Positions 8,200 to 16,618 of a stretch of 64,000 nt of DNA are shown one piece after another. Position 1 is the stretch's first letter. Every line of letters begins with the position of its first letter. The DNA is from CAVQWT01 sp963810815. Lineage in GTDB: Bacteria; Pseudomonadota; Gammaproteobacteria; Burkholderiales; Casimicrobiaceae. A model generated the notes under the pieces. The model saw only the letters and a program-made list of their open reading frames with translations. It made no database searches and had not been told where the DNA came from. The DNA lies in NCBI GenBank assembly GCA_963810815.1, contig CAWEPB010000002.1, positions 197,720 through 261,719 of the forward strand, written 5' to 3'. The translations under genes and the position numbers were made by a program.

Positions 8200-9114
8200 T
8201 CACGCGCCCGGAGCGAAGAAGCCCGCGAGTTCGGCCAGCGTCTGTTCCGGCGCCTCCTCGGCCAGGAAATGACCCGACGGCAACGCTCGCCCGCGCACGT
8301 CGACGGCCACTTCGGCCCAGTCGGCCAGCGGATCGAACAGCCGATGGACGACACCCCGGTCGCCCCACAGCGCGAGCAGCGGGCACTGCACGCGTCGCCC
8401 CGCGGCGACGTCGGCGTCGTCGTGCTCGAGGTCGATCGTCGCCGCGGCGCGGTAGTCCTCGCAGGTCGCGTGGATCGTCGCCGGGTCGGCGAAGCAGCGC
8501 TCGTACTCGGCCAGCGCGCGCGGGTCGAAGTGCGCGGGAATGCCCTTCCCGCCGCCGGCCGACCACGCGCCGATCTTGCGCCGCAGGTAGTAGGTGGGAT
8601 CGGCGCCGATCAGCCGCTCCGGCAGGTCGAAGGGCTGGATCAGGAAGAACCAGTGGTAGTACGCGGTCGCGAAGGCGCGGTCGGTTCGCGCGTACATCGT
8701 CCGCGTCGGCGAAATGTCGAGCACCGCCACGCGCGTCACCGCGTCCGGATGGTCGACGGCGAGCCGGTGCGCCACGCGCCCGCCGCGATCGTGGCCCGCG
8801 AGCCCGAACCGCGGGTGCCCAAGCTCGCGCATCACCTCGACCATGTCCTGCGCCATCGCGCGCTTGGACTGCTGCGCGTGGTCCGGCTGCGTCGCCGGCT
8901 TCGACGAACCGCCGTAGCCGCGCAGGTCCGCGCACACGACGGTGAAGTTTCGCGCCAGCGCAGGTGCGACCTGGTGCCACATCGCGTGCGTCTGCGGATA
9001 GCCGTGCAGCAGCAGCAACGGCGGTCCGTTGCCGCCGGTCACGCAGGCGATCTCGGCGTCCGTGGTGCGCACCCGCCGCGCGGTGAAGCCGGGGAACAGC
9101 GTATCGGTGCCCAT
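8200..9114 (-). CDS. Alpha/beta hydrolase, fluoroacetate (haloacetate) dehalogenase-like
   Basis: A 304-residue cytoplasmic alpha/beta hydrolase. Catalytic residues of fluoroacetate dehalogenase are present at nearly the same numbering as in the characterised enzymes: nucleophile Asp109 and carboxylate-binding Arg110 and Arg113 in GHDRGGR, halide-pocket His154-Trp155 (YHWFF), and the catalytic base His282 in SGHFLAEE. The oxyanion segment HGYPQTHAMW is also conserved. By family it would hydrolyse haloacetates to glycolate plus halide (EC 3.8.1.3). It is the last gene of a three-gene run with a sugar-acid dehydratase and a 2-keto-acid reductase-like enzyme, so a different hydrolytic role, such as on a lactone or ester, is possible. 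Start: ATG at 9114, 35 bp after the preceding stop. Confidence 0.88.
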   Translation of the reverse strand: MGTDTLFPGFTARRVRTTDAEIACVTGGNGPPLLLLHGYPQTHAMWHQVAPALARNFTVVCADLRGYGGSSKPATQPDHAQQSKRAMAQDMVEVMRELGHPRFGLAGHDRGGRVAHRLAVDHPDAVTRVAVLDISPTRTMYARTDRAFATAYYHWFFLIQPFDLPERLIGADPTYYLRRKIGAWSAGGGKGIPAHFDPRALAEYERCFADPATIHATCEDYRAAATIDLEHDDADVAAGRRVQCPLLALWGDRGVVHRLFDPLADWAEVAVDVRGRALPSGHFLAEEAPEQTLAELAGFFAPGA

Positions 9115-9149
9115 TCGATCCTCGCGTCTGCGGTCGTCGACCGTGCGGG

Positions 9150-10199
9150 TCAGGTCGCCAGCGCGGCCACCCGCGCAGCGTCGATGCCGACCGACGCCGC
9201 CGCCGCGACGAGGTCGTCCCAGGTCTTGTCGTCGAGCGGCACGCCGCCGGCAAGCCGCGCCGCCCGCGTGCGCCGCTCGACATCGCCGGGGGCCAGCACC
9301 GGCTGCGCCGGATCCGACGGCGGCGAAGCCTTCACCCATTCGACCAGGCGCAGCGCCTCGTCCAGCACGCCGCCGGCGGCGTCGTACACGGCAGGAGCGA
9401 TGAAGATCGACAGCATGTTGTTGCGCAGGACGGTGTCGGCGGGGTCCGAGCTCCGGCCGGTGGTGACCGCGCCGGCAAGCAGGTCGGTGAGGATCGACAG
9501 GCCCGAGCCCTTGTGCGCGCCGATGGTGAGCAGCGAGCCGCCGGCAAAGAAGTCCCTGGGGTCGGTCGTCGGCCGGCCGTCCTTGTCGACGATCCAGCCG
9601 GCCGGCACGTGCTCGCCCTTGTTCAGCGCGACCATCAGCTTGCCCTCGGCGACCGTCGAGGTCGTGATGTCCAGGATCGCCGGTGGCGCACCGGCCAGCG
9701 GCACGCCGATCGCCATCGGGTTGGTCGACAGCCGCCGATCGCTGCCGCCGAACGGCGCGACGCGCTGCGCGCCCGAGGTGTTGAGGAAATGCAGCGACAC
9801 CTGCCCGGCGTCGGCGGCCATCTCGGCCCAGTCGCCCAGCCGCCCCAGGTGCCCGCAGTTGCGCAGGCCCACCATCGCGATGCCCGTCTTCGCCGCCTTG
9901 GCGATGCCCAGCCGCGTCGCGAATTCGCCGGTCACCTGCCCGAAGCCGCGGTGGCCGTCGACGATCGCCAGCGCGTCGTTCTCGAACACGATCGTCGGCG
10001 GCGTGTTCGGCTGCAGCGTCCCGTCGCGGACCCACTCGAGGTACTTGGCGACGCGCAGCACGCCGTGGGAATCGTGGCCGACGAGGTTGGAATCGACGAG
10101 GCGCTCGGCGACCTTGTGCGCTTCGGCGGGCGCGCAGCCGGCGCCCTCCATGACGGCGGCGACGAGGGCGACGAGCCTGGCGGCGGGTACGGTCGGCAT
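9150..10199 (-). CDS. Malate/L-lactate dehydrogenase family (Ldh_2) oxidoreductase
   Basis: A 349-residue NAD(P)-dependent oxidoreductase of the Ldh_2 fold, unrelated to Rossmann-type lactate dehydrogenases. Family members reduce 2-keto acids: malate, ureidoglycolate, 2,3-diketogulonate and delta1-piperideine-2-carboxylate. Family signatures visible are VDSNLVGHDSHGVLRV near residue 40, GHLGRLG with the conserved His near residue 120, and the STNPMAIGVP and DITTSTVAEGK segments. The gene starts with ATG at 10199, 22 bp after the dehydratase stop, so the two are co-transcribed. In this context a role in catabolism of a sugar acid or hydroxy acid is likely. The exact substrate cannot be told from sequence. 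Confidence 0.88.
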   Translation of the reverse strand: MPTVPAARLVALVAAVMEGAGCAPAEAHKVAERLVDSNLVGHDSHGVLRVAKYLEWVRDGTLQPNTPPTIVFENDALAIVDGHRGFGQVTGEFATRLGIAKAAKTGIAMVGLRNCGHLGRLGDWAEMAADAGQVSLHFLNTSGAQRVAPFGGSDRRLSTNPMAIGVPLAGAPPAILDITTSTVAEGKLMVALNKGEHVPAGWIVDKDGRPTTDPRDFFAGGSLLTIGAHKGSGLSILTDLLAGAVTTGRSSDPADTVLRNNMLSIFIAPAVYDAAGGVLDEALRLVEWVKASPPSDPAQPVLAPGDVERRTRAARLAGGVPLDDKTWDDLVAAAASVGIDAARVAALAT

Positions 10200-10221
10200 G
10201 AACGAATCCGGTCGCCGGTCG

Positions 10222-11952
10222 TCAGTGGATCTCGGGATCGGGCACCGGCGCGGTGCCGCCGAGGAAGTCGAAGTCGCAGCCCTCGTTGGCCTGCTGGATG
10301 TGCCGCTGATACAGCGCGCCGAAGCCGCGCGCGTAGTGTGGCGGCGGCGGCGTCCATGCGGCCCGCCGGCGCGCGAGTTCGGCGGCGTCGACATCCAGGT
10401 GCAGGCGGCGCGCCGGCACGTCGAGCTCGATGACGTCGCCGTCGCGGACCAGCGCCAGCGGACCGCCGACGAAGGATTCCGGCGCAACGTGCAGCACGCA
10501 GGCGCCGTAGCTGGTGCCGCTCATCCGCGCGTCCGAGATTCGCAGCATGTCGCGCACGCCGGCGGCGAGAAGCTTCTTCGGGATCGGCAGCTGGCCCCAC
10601 TCGGGCATGCCCGGCGCGCCCTGCGGACCGGCGTGCCGCAGCACCAGCACCGAATCGGCGGTCACCGGCAGCGCCGGATCGTCGATGCGCGCGGCCATGT
10701 CGTTGTAGTCGGCGAACACCACCGCCGGCCCCCTGTGGCGAAGCAGGCGCGGCTCGGCCGCGGCCGGCTTGATCACCGCGCCGTCGGGCGCGAGGTTGCC
10801 GCGCAGCACCGCCAGGCTGTCGGCGGCGACCACCGGCCGCGCACGCGGCCGGATCACCTCGTCGTTCCACACCTCGGCGCCGGCCACGTTGTCGCCCAGC
10901 GTGCGGCCGTTGACCGTCGCCGCGTCGGGCGCCAGCAGGTCGCCGATGCGCGCGAGCAGCGCGCGCAGGCCGCCGGCGTAGAAGAAGTCCTCCATCAGGA
11001 AACGGCCCGCCGGGCGCAGGTCGGCCAGCAGCGGCGTGCGCCGGGCGAGTTCGTCGAAGCGATCCAGCGTCAGCGCGACGCCGGCGCGGCGCGCCAGCGC
11101 GATCAGGTGGACGATCGCGTTGGTCGACCCACCCAGCGCCAGCACCGTCGTCACGGCGTTGTCGAAGCTCGCGGCGGTCAGCAGGTCCCTGGGCTTGCGG
11201 TCGGCCCACACCATGTCGACGATCAGGCGCCCGGTCTCGCTCGCCATCCGCGCGTGGCGCGAATCGGCCGCGGGGATCGACGCGGCGCCGGGCAGCGTGA
11301 ACCCCAGCGCCTCCGCGGCGGAGGTCATCGTCGACGCCGTGCCCATGGTCATGCAGTGCCCGGGCGAGCGCGCGATGCCGTTCTCGATCTCGGCCCACGC
11401 GTCGTCGGTCAGGTTGCCGGCGCGCTTCTCGGCCCAGTACTTCCAGACGTCGGACCCGGATCCCAGGTATTCGCCGCGCCAGTCGCCGCGCAGCATCGGC
11501 CCGGCAGGCATGAAGATCGCCGGCAGGTTCATGCTGATCGCGCCCATCAGCAGCGCCGGCGTGGTCTTGTCGCAGCCCCCCATCAGCACGCAGCCGTCGG
11601 CGGGGTACGAGCGAAGCAGTTCCTCCGTCTCCATCGCCAGCAGGTTGCGGTAGAGCATCGTCGTCGGCTTCTGGAACGGCTCGGACAGCGTCAGCGCCGG
11701 CAACTCGACGGGGAACCCGCCCGCCTGCCAGACACCGCGCTTGACCTCCTCGGCGCGCTGGCGAAAGTGCGAGTGGCAGGGGTTGATGTCGCTCCAGGTG
11801 TTGACGATCGCGATCACCGGCTTGCCCGCGTAGTCGGCGCGCGCGTAGCCCATCTGCGCGGTGCGCGAGCGGTGGCCGAACGAGCGCAGGTCGTCGACGC
11901 CGTACCAGCGGTGCGAGCGCAGGTCCTCGGGCTTCTTCCTCGTCGCGCTCAT
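10222..11952 (-). CDS. IlvD/Edd family dehydratase, probable sugar-acid (L-arabinonate-type) dehydratase
   Basis: A 576-residue Fe-S dehydratase. Conserved cysteines for the cluster are in NPCHSHFR, GGCDKTTPA and GHCMTMGTAST, and the C-terminal lobe has SDARMSGTSYGACVLHVAPE. The SHRWYG start and the YGACVLHVAPE segment fit the pentonate/hexonate dehydratase branch better than true biosynthetic IlvD, so it probably removes water from an aldonic acid such as L-arabinonate to make a 2-keto-3-deoxy acid. It is the first gene of the operon with the Ldh_2 enzyme and the hydrolase. Start: ATG at 11952, because the conserved N terminus begins there. A TATAAT hexamer at 11987-11992 gives a likely promoter. 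Confidence 0.9.
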   Translation of the reverse strand: MSATRKKPEDLRSHRWYGVDDLRSFGHRSRTAQMGYARADYAGKPVIAIVNTWSDINPCHSHFRQRAEEVKRGVWQAGGFPVELPALTLSEPFQKPTTMLYRNLLAMETEELLRSYPADGCVLMGGCDKTTPALLMGAISMNLPAIFMPAGPMLRGDWRGEYLGSGSDVWKYWAEKRAGNLTDDAWAEIENGIARSPGHCMTMGTASTMTSAAEALGFTLPGAASIPAADSRHARMASETGRLIVDMVWADRKPRDLLTAASFDNAVTTVLALGGSTNAIVHLIALARRAGVALTLDRFDELARRTPLLADLRPAGRFLMEDFFYAGGLRALLARIGDLLAPDAATVNGRTLGDNVAGAEVWNDEVIRPRARPVVAADSLAVLRGNLAPDGAVIKPAAAEPRLLRHRGPAVVFADYNDMAARIDDPALPVTADSVLVLRHAGPQGAPGMPEWGQLPIPKKLLAAGVRDMLRISDARMSGTSYGACVLHVAPESFVGGPLALVRDGDVIELDVPARRLHLDVDAAELARRRAAWTPPPPHYARGFGALYQRHIQQANEGCDFDFLGGTAPVPDPEIH

Positions 11953-11986
11953 TTCGCCTGCCGCTCCCCTCGTGCTGTCTCGGGCG

Positions 11987-11992
11987 ATTATA
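11987..11992 (-). promoter_or_regulatory. -10 hexamer upstream of the dehydratase operon
   Basis: A perfect TATAAT on the minus strand, 34 bp before the dehydratase ATG. The -35 region shows no good match, which would fit an activator-dependent catabolic promoter. Confidence 0.4.
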
Positions 11993-12043
11993 CGGAAGCA
12001 CCGCGAGGAAGCACCACGACCGTGCGCGTCCGCGCGAAGCCCG

Positions 12044-12071
12044 TTGCGCGCGGGCGCCAACGCGCTATAGT
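12044..12071 (+). promoter_or_regulatory. Sigma-70-like promoter for the protease-like gene
   Basis: TTGCGC (12044-12049), 16 bp, then TATAGT (12066-12071). Transcription would start near 12078, about 95 bp before the ATG. It is divergent from the dehydratase promoter. Confidence 0.5.
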
Positions 12072-12173
12072 CGTCGTGCGGGCGCCGTGCGGTCAGGGAG
12101 GGCGCGCGAAGCGTCCGCCGCTCGATTCCGCAGACCGGCGTGCGCGTCCGCGGCCCGACCCGTGGAGGTCGAG

Positions 12174-13397
12174 ATGATCCACGTCCCGTCCACCCTCCCT
12201 GCTTCGCGCAATTCCTCCGCGCCGGCTTCGGGGCGCGCACCTGCACGCCTGGCCGCACGCCTTGCCGCACGCCTGGCCGCGCACCTGCCCGCGCGCATGA
12301 CTGCACGCATGACTGCACGCATGACCGCACGCATGACCGCGGACCCGGCGGCACGCTTCGCTGCAGGATTCGCGCCCGCCGCCGCGTGCGTCGCGCTGCT
12401 CGCGGCCACCACCGCCCTCGCCGCGCCCGCCGCCACGACACCGCCCGCCGCGCCGCCGCCGAAACATTCGGTGTCCGCGGAGCCCGACGCCGACAGGCTG
12501 TTCGCCGCCGTGGTCAAGGTGCAGACGCGCGCGGTGCCCGACGCGCGCAGCAGCACCTCGCTGGGCCGCGAGCGCGAGGGCAGCGGCATCGTCATCGGCG
12601 AGGACGGCCTGATCCTCACCATCGGCTACCTGCTGGTCGAGGCCGACGAAGTGCGGATCGTCGACGCCCGCGGCCGCACGCTGCCGGCGCGGGTGCTCGC
12701 CTACGATCACGGAACCGGCCTGGGGCTGGTGAAGACCGTCGTGCCCTTCGAGGTCGCGCCGGTGCCGCTCGGCGACTCGGCGCGACTCGCCGAGCGCGAG
12801 CCGGTGATGATCGTCAATGCCGGCGGCGCCGACGACGTGACGCTGGCGTTCGTCGTTTCGAAGCGCGGCTTCTCGGCCAACTGGGAGTACCTGCTCGACC
12901 AGGCGATCTTCACCTCGCCGCCGGCGATGAACTGGAGCGGCGCCGCGCTGGTCGGCAAGGACGGCAAGCTCTACGGCGTCGGTTCGCTGATCGTCCGCGA
13001 CGCGACCGACGGCGAGGCCGCGCTGCCCGGCAACATGTTCGTGCCGATCGACGCGCTGAAGCCGATCCTCGACGACATGATCCGGACCGGACGCCGGGCC
13101 GGGCCGCCGCGGCCGTGGCTGGGGGTGGCGGCCGACGAGTTGCAGGGCCGGCTCGTCGTCTCGCGCGTGTCGCCCGACGGTCCCGCCGACCTGGCCGGGG
13201 TCGAGGCCGGCGACATCATCCTCGCCGTCGCCGGGGAGGGGGTACGCACGCAGGCCGAGTTCTACCGGAAGGTCTGGGCCCGCGGCGCCGCGGGCACCGA
13301 GGTGCCGCTGCGCGTGCTGCAGGGGGTCGACGTGAAGGAACTGCGCCTGCGGTCGATCGACCGCGTCGACTACTTCCGTCCGCGCACCATGCATTGA
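12174..13397 (+). CDS. HtrA-like (S1C) protein with PDZ domain and degenerate catalytic triad
   Basis: A 407-residue exported protein. The N-terminal 60 residues are an odd Ala/Arg/Met-rich stretch encoded partly by 12-bp repeats; a hydrophobic signal segment ending ALAA follows at about 66-83. The trypsin-like domain spans about 105-300 and a PDZ domain about 315-390 (PWLGVAADELQGRLVVSRV, PADLAGVEAGDIILAV). Compared with DegP, the triad His is replaced by Tyr152 (LTIGYLL instead of TNNHVV) and the Asp by Gly182 (TGLGL instead of SDIAL); only the Ser is kept (Ser255, NWSGAAL). It is therefore probably a non-proteolytic periplasmic binding or chaperone protein. The ATG at 12174 has GGAGG five bases upstream. 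Related His-less proteins are annotated as S1C proteases elsewhere. Confidence 0.85.
   Translation: MIHVPSTLPASRNSSAPASGRAPARLAARLAARLAAHLPARMTARMTARMTARMTADPAARFAAGFAPAAACVALLAATTALAAPAATTPPAAPPPKHSVSAEPDADRLFAAVVKVQTRAVPDARSSTSLGREREGSGIVIGEDGLILTIGYLLVEADEVRIVDARGRTLPARVLAYDHGTGLGLVKTVVPFEVAPVPLGDSARLAEREPVMIVNAGGADDVTLAFVVSKRGFSANWEYLLDQAIFTSPPAMNWSGAALVGKDGKLYGVGSLIVRDATDGEAALPGNMFVPIDALKPILDDMIRTGRRAGPPRPWLGVAADELQGRLVVSRVSPDGPADLAGVEAGDIILAVAGEGVRTQAEFYRKVWARGAAGTEVPLRVLQGVDVKELRLRSIDRVDYFRPRTMH
12294..12341 (+). repeat. Four 12-bp tandem repeats in the leader of the protease-like gene
   Basis: The unit CGCATGACTGCA and close variants occurs four times in a row, encoding Arg-Met-Thr-Ala each time. 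A looser Ala-Arg-Leu repeat precedes it (about 12240-12290). The repeats lie inside the predicted N-terminal leader, before the hydrophobic signal segment. Confidence 0.85.
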
Positions 13398-13440
13398 CGC
13401 CGCAGGTAAGCGCGGCCCGCGCCGGCCCGGCGGTTGCCTC

Positions 13441-13446
13441 TACAAT
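13441..13446 (+). promoter_or_regulatory. -10-like hexamer immediately before the spermidine-synthase-like gene
   Basis: TACAAT ends six bases before the ATG at 13453, the same arrangement as before the MscS-family gene. No good -35 is visible at 16-18 bp. It suggests a leaderless start of transcription for this gene and the mtnA unit behind it. Confidence 0.4.
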
Positions 13447-13452
13447 CCGGGC

Positions 13453-15495
13453 ATGACCGTCTACGCCGTCACCATCTTCGTCAGCGCGTTCCTGCTGTTC
13501 CTGGTCCAGCCGCTGGTGGCCAAGCAGATCCTGCCCTGGTTCGGCGGGTCGGCCACCGTCTGGACCACCTGCCTCGTGTTCTTCCAGACGGCGCTGCTCG
13601 CGGGCTACGCGTATTCGGACCTGGCGGTGCACCGACTGACGGCCCGCGGGCAGGTGAAGCTGCATACGGTGCTGCTGCTGGCGTCGCTGATCGTGCTGCC
13701 GATCATTCCGGCCGCGCACTGGAAGCCGACCGGCGACGAGAACCCCTCGTGGCTGATCCTGGGCATGCTGGTGGCGACGATCGGATTGCCGTACTTCCTG
13801 CTGTCGACGACCAGCCCGCTGGTGCAGGTGTGGTTCTCGCGGGTGAAGCCCGGCGCGAGCCCGTACCGGCTGTTCGCGCTGTCGAACCTGGCGTCGATGC
13901 TGGCGCTGGTCGGCTACCCCTTCATGCTGGAACCCTGGGCGCCGACCCGCGCCCAGGCGATCGGCTGGTCCGCGGGCTACGCGCTGTTCGTCGTGCTCTG
14001 CGCCGCCGCCGGCTGGGCGAGCCTGCGCCAGGCGCGCGCGCCGCGGATCCTCGCGGCCGGGGCGGTCGCAGGGTCGACCCCGGGCCCCGGGCTCGACCAG
14101 GACGAGGCTCCGCCGACGGTGTCGCGCCAGCTCCTCTGGTGCACGCTGGCCGCGACCGGCTCGATCCTGCTGCTCGCCGTGTCCAACCACATCACGCAGA
14201 ACGTCGCGGCGGTGCCGCTGCTGTGGGTCGCGCCGCTCGCGCTGTACCTGCTGACGTTCATCCTGTGCTTCGACAGCACCGGCTGGTACAAGCGCGAACC
14301 GATCCTGGCGATGGTCGCCGCGGCAGTCGGCGTCATGGCGTGGACGCTGGCCGACCCGAAGCTGACCCACGAGCTCGGCATCCAGATCGGCGTCTTCCTC
14401 GGGGGCCTCTTCCTCGCGTGCATGTTCTGCCACGGCGAGCTGGTGCGGCTGAAGCCCGCGCCGCGCTGGCTGACGCGCTTCTACCTGATGATCTCCGTCG
14501 GCGGCGCGGTCGGCGCCGTGCTGGTGGGAATGATCGCGCCGCTGGTGCTGCCCGCGTACTTCGAGCTGGGCGGCGGCCTCGTGCTGACGGCGCTGCTGCT
14601 GCTGTGGCAGGTCCGGCGCGACCCGCCGGTCTACGGCGTGCTCGGCCTCGTGGCGGCGCTGACGGCCGCGGCCTGCGCCGTCTGGGGCGCGCTCGAGTTC
14701 TACGACGACACCATCGTCGCATCCCGCAATTTCTACGGCGTGCTGCGGGTCAAGGAGTCGGGCACGGACGTCAACCTCCACCGCTCGCTGGTCCACGGCA
14801 CCATCCTGCACGGCACGCAGTACTCGCACCCGTCGCTTCGCCGCGAGCCGACGACGTACTACACGCGCTCGTCGGGCATCGGCCGGCTGATCGAGTCGCT
14901 GCATCCGCGCCAGGAGCCGCTGAAGGTCGGCGTGATCGGCCTCGGCACCGGCACGCTGGCCGTCTACGGCAGCAAGGGCGACATCTACCGCTTCTACGAC
15001 ATCAATCCGGGCGTGATCGACATCGCGCGCCGCGACTTCACCTACCTCGCCGACAGCGACGCGACGATCGAGCTGCCCCTGGGCGACGCGCGACTCACGC
15101 TCGAGCGCGAGCCGGCGCAGCAGTTCGACGTGCTGGCGATCGACGCATTCTCCAGCGACGCGATCCCGGTGCACCTCATCACCTCGGAGGCGGTCGCGAT
15201 CTACATGCGGCACATGAAGCCCGACGGCGTCATCGCGTTTCACGTGACCAACCGCTTCCTCGACCTGGTGCCGGTGGTCGAGGCGCTGGCGCGGGCGCAC
15301 GGGCTGGCGGTGATCCACATTTCCGACGACGGCGTCGAGACGCTGGCGAGCCGCAGCGACTGGATGCTGCTGTCGGCGTCGCCGGCGGCGCTCGACAAGC
15401 CGACGCTGGCCGAGGCGGCGGTCGAGGTTCGCTCGCGGCCCAACTGGCGGCTGTGGACCGACGATTTCAACAATCTCGTCCAGGTGCTGAAGTAA
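13453..15495 (+). CDS. Membrane-fused spermidine-synthase-like protein
   Basis: A 680-residue two-part protein. About residues 1-425 are a polytopic membrane domain (first segment VTIFVSAFLLFLVQPLVAKQ). Residues 470-680 are a spermidine-synthase-like SAM-binding domain: VGVIGLGTGTLAVYG near 490 and the FDVLAIDAFSSDAIP acidic motif near 557. By family the C-terminal domain transfers an aminopropyl group from decarboxylated SAM to a polyamine, producing methylthioadenosine; activity of these membrane-fused forms is mostly untested. mtnA follows after a single base. A TACAAT hexamer (13441-13446) lies just before the ATG and no Shine-Dalgarno is seen, so the mRNA may be leaderless. Confidence 0.9.
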   Translation: MTVYAVTIFVSAFLLFLVQPLVAKQILPWFGGSATVWTTCLVFFQTALLAGYAYSDLAVHRLTARGQVKLHTVLLLASLIVLPIIPAAHWKPTGDENPSWLILGMLVATIGLPYFLLSTTSPLVQVWFSRVKPGASPYRLFALSNLASMLALVGYPFMLEPWAPTRAQAIGWSAGYALFVVLCAAAGWASLRQARAPRILAAGAVAGSTPGPGLDQDEAPPTVSRQLLWCTLAATGSILLLAVSNHITQNVAAVPLLWVAPLALYLLTFILCFDSTGWYKREPILAMVAAAVGVMAWTLADPKLTHELGIQIGVFLGGLFLACMFCHGELVRLKPAPRWLTRFYLMISVGGAVGAVLVGMIAPLVLPAYFELGGGLVLTALLLLWQVRRDPPVYGVLGLVAALTAAACAVWGALEFYDDTIVASRNFYGVLRVKESGTDVNLHRSLVHGTILHGTQYSHPSLRREPTTYYTRSSGIGRLIESLHPRQEPLKVGVIGLGTGTLAVYGSKGDIYRFYDINPGVIDIARRDFTYLADSDATIELPLGDARLTLEREPAQQFDVLAIDAFSSDAIPVHLITSEAVAIYMRHMKPDGVIAFHVTNRFLDLVPVVEALARAHGLAVIHISDDGVETLASRSDWMLLSASPAALDKPTLAEAAVEVRSRPNWRLWTDDFNNLVQVLK

Positions 15496-15496
15496 G

Positions 15497-16618
15497 GTGC
15501 TGCGCGACCCCGACCCCCTTCCCGCGGCGATCCGCGACCCGGCGCCCTATCGTGCCGTGACGCGTCCCCGCGGTGCGCGCTGGATCGAGGTGCTCGACCA
15601 GCGCGCGCTGCCGCACGCGCGGGTGTCGATCCGCATCAACGACGCCGGGATGGCCGCGCAGGCGATCCGCGGCATGTGGATCCGCGGCGCGCCGCTGATC
15701 GGCGTCGTCGGCGCGTACGGCCTCGCGCTGGCGCTCGACGCCGACCCGACCGACGCCGAACTCGACCGCGCGCACGCCGCGCTGGACGCAACGCGGCCGA
15801 CGGCCGTCAACCTGAGGTGGGCGCTCGACCGCGTGCGCGACGCGGTGCGATCGCTGCCGCCCGATGCCCGCGCCGACGCCGCCTGGAGCGCGGCGGACGC
15901 GCTGGCGGCCGAGGACGTCGCGCTGTGCCGCGCGATCGGCGACCACGGACTCGCGCTGCTGACCGCGATCGCCGCGCGCCACTCCGGCCCGGTCAACGTG
16001 ATGACGCACTGCAACGCCGGTGCGCTCGCCACCTGCGGCTGGGGGACGGCGACGGCGCCGGTGTTTCTCGCGCACGCCTCCGGCATTCCGGTGCACGTCT
16101 ACGTCTCCGAAACGCGGCCGCGACTGCAGGGCGCGGCGCTGACCGCCTGGGAACTCGCCGAGCGCGGCGTGCCGCACACGGTGTTCGTCGACGGCGCGAG
16201 CGGTCACCTGCTCGCCCGCGGTGGCATCGACATCGTGTTCGTCGGCGCCGATCGCGTCGCGGCGAACGGCGACGTCTGCAACAAGATCGGCACCTACGAC
16301 AAGGCGCTGGCGGCGCGCGACAACGACGTGCCGTTCTACGCCGCGGTGCCGTCGCCGACGCTCGACTTCGCGCTCGCCGCCGGCGCCGCGATCCCGATCG
16401 AGATGCGCGACGCCGGCGAGGTGCTGCGCATCGCCGGCCGCGACGACTACGGACAGGTCACGCAGGTGTCGACCGCGCACCACGGCGCCAGGGCCGTCAA
16501 TCCCGCGTTCGACGTGACACCCGCGCGGCTGGTCACCGGCCTCGTCACCGAGCGCGGCGTCGTCGACGCGACGGCGACCGCGCTGGCGGCGGCGTTTCCG
16601 GAGCGGGTGCGGCGGTGA
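15497..16618 (+). CDS. mtnA: S-methyl-5-thioribose-1-phosphate isomerase
   Basis: A 373-residue cytoplasmic enzyme that converts 5-methylthioribose 1-phosphate to 5-methylthioribulose 1-phosphate (EC 5.3.1.23) in salvage of methylthioadenosine. It belongs to the eIF2B-alpha-like fold. Active-site residues are visible: Cys172 in HCNAGALAT and Asp252 in GADRVAANGDVCNKIGTY. The N-terminal RGAPLIG segment is also typical. It starts with GTG at 15497, one base after the upstream stop, and its TGA overlaps the GTG of the aldolase gene, so these genes are translationally linked. The other salvage genes (mtnN/mtnP/mtnK) are not in the window. Confidence 0.95.
   Translation: MLRDPDPLPAAIRDPAPYRAVTRPRGARWIEVLDQRALPHARVSIRINDAGMAAQAIRGMWIRGAPLIGVVGAYGLALALDADPTDAELDRAHAALDATRPTAVNLRWALDRVRDAVRSLPPDARADAAWSAADALAAEDVALCRAIGDHGLALLTAIAARHSGPVNVMTHCNAGALATCGWGTATAPVFLAHASGIPVHVYVSETRPRLQGAALTAWELAERGVPHTVFVDGASGHLLARGGIDIVFVGADRVAANGDVCNKIGTYDKALAARDNDVPFYAAVPSPTLDFALAAGAAIPIEMRDAGEVLRIAGRDDYGQVTQVSTAHHGARAVNPAFDVTPARLVTGLVTERGVVDATATALAAAFPERVRR

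Noticed and set aside
10222..11952. Biosynthetic dihydroxy-acid dehydratase IlvD for branched-chain amino acids
   Set aside because: The residues and operon partners point to the aldonic-acid dehydratase branch. No ilv gene is adjacent.
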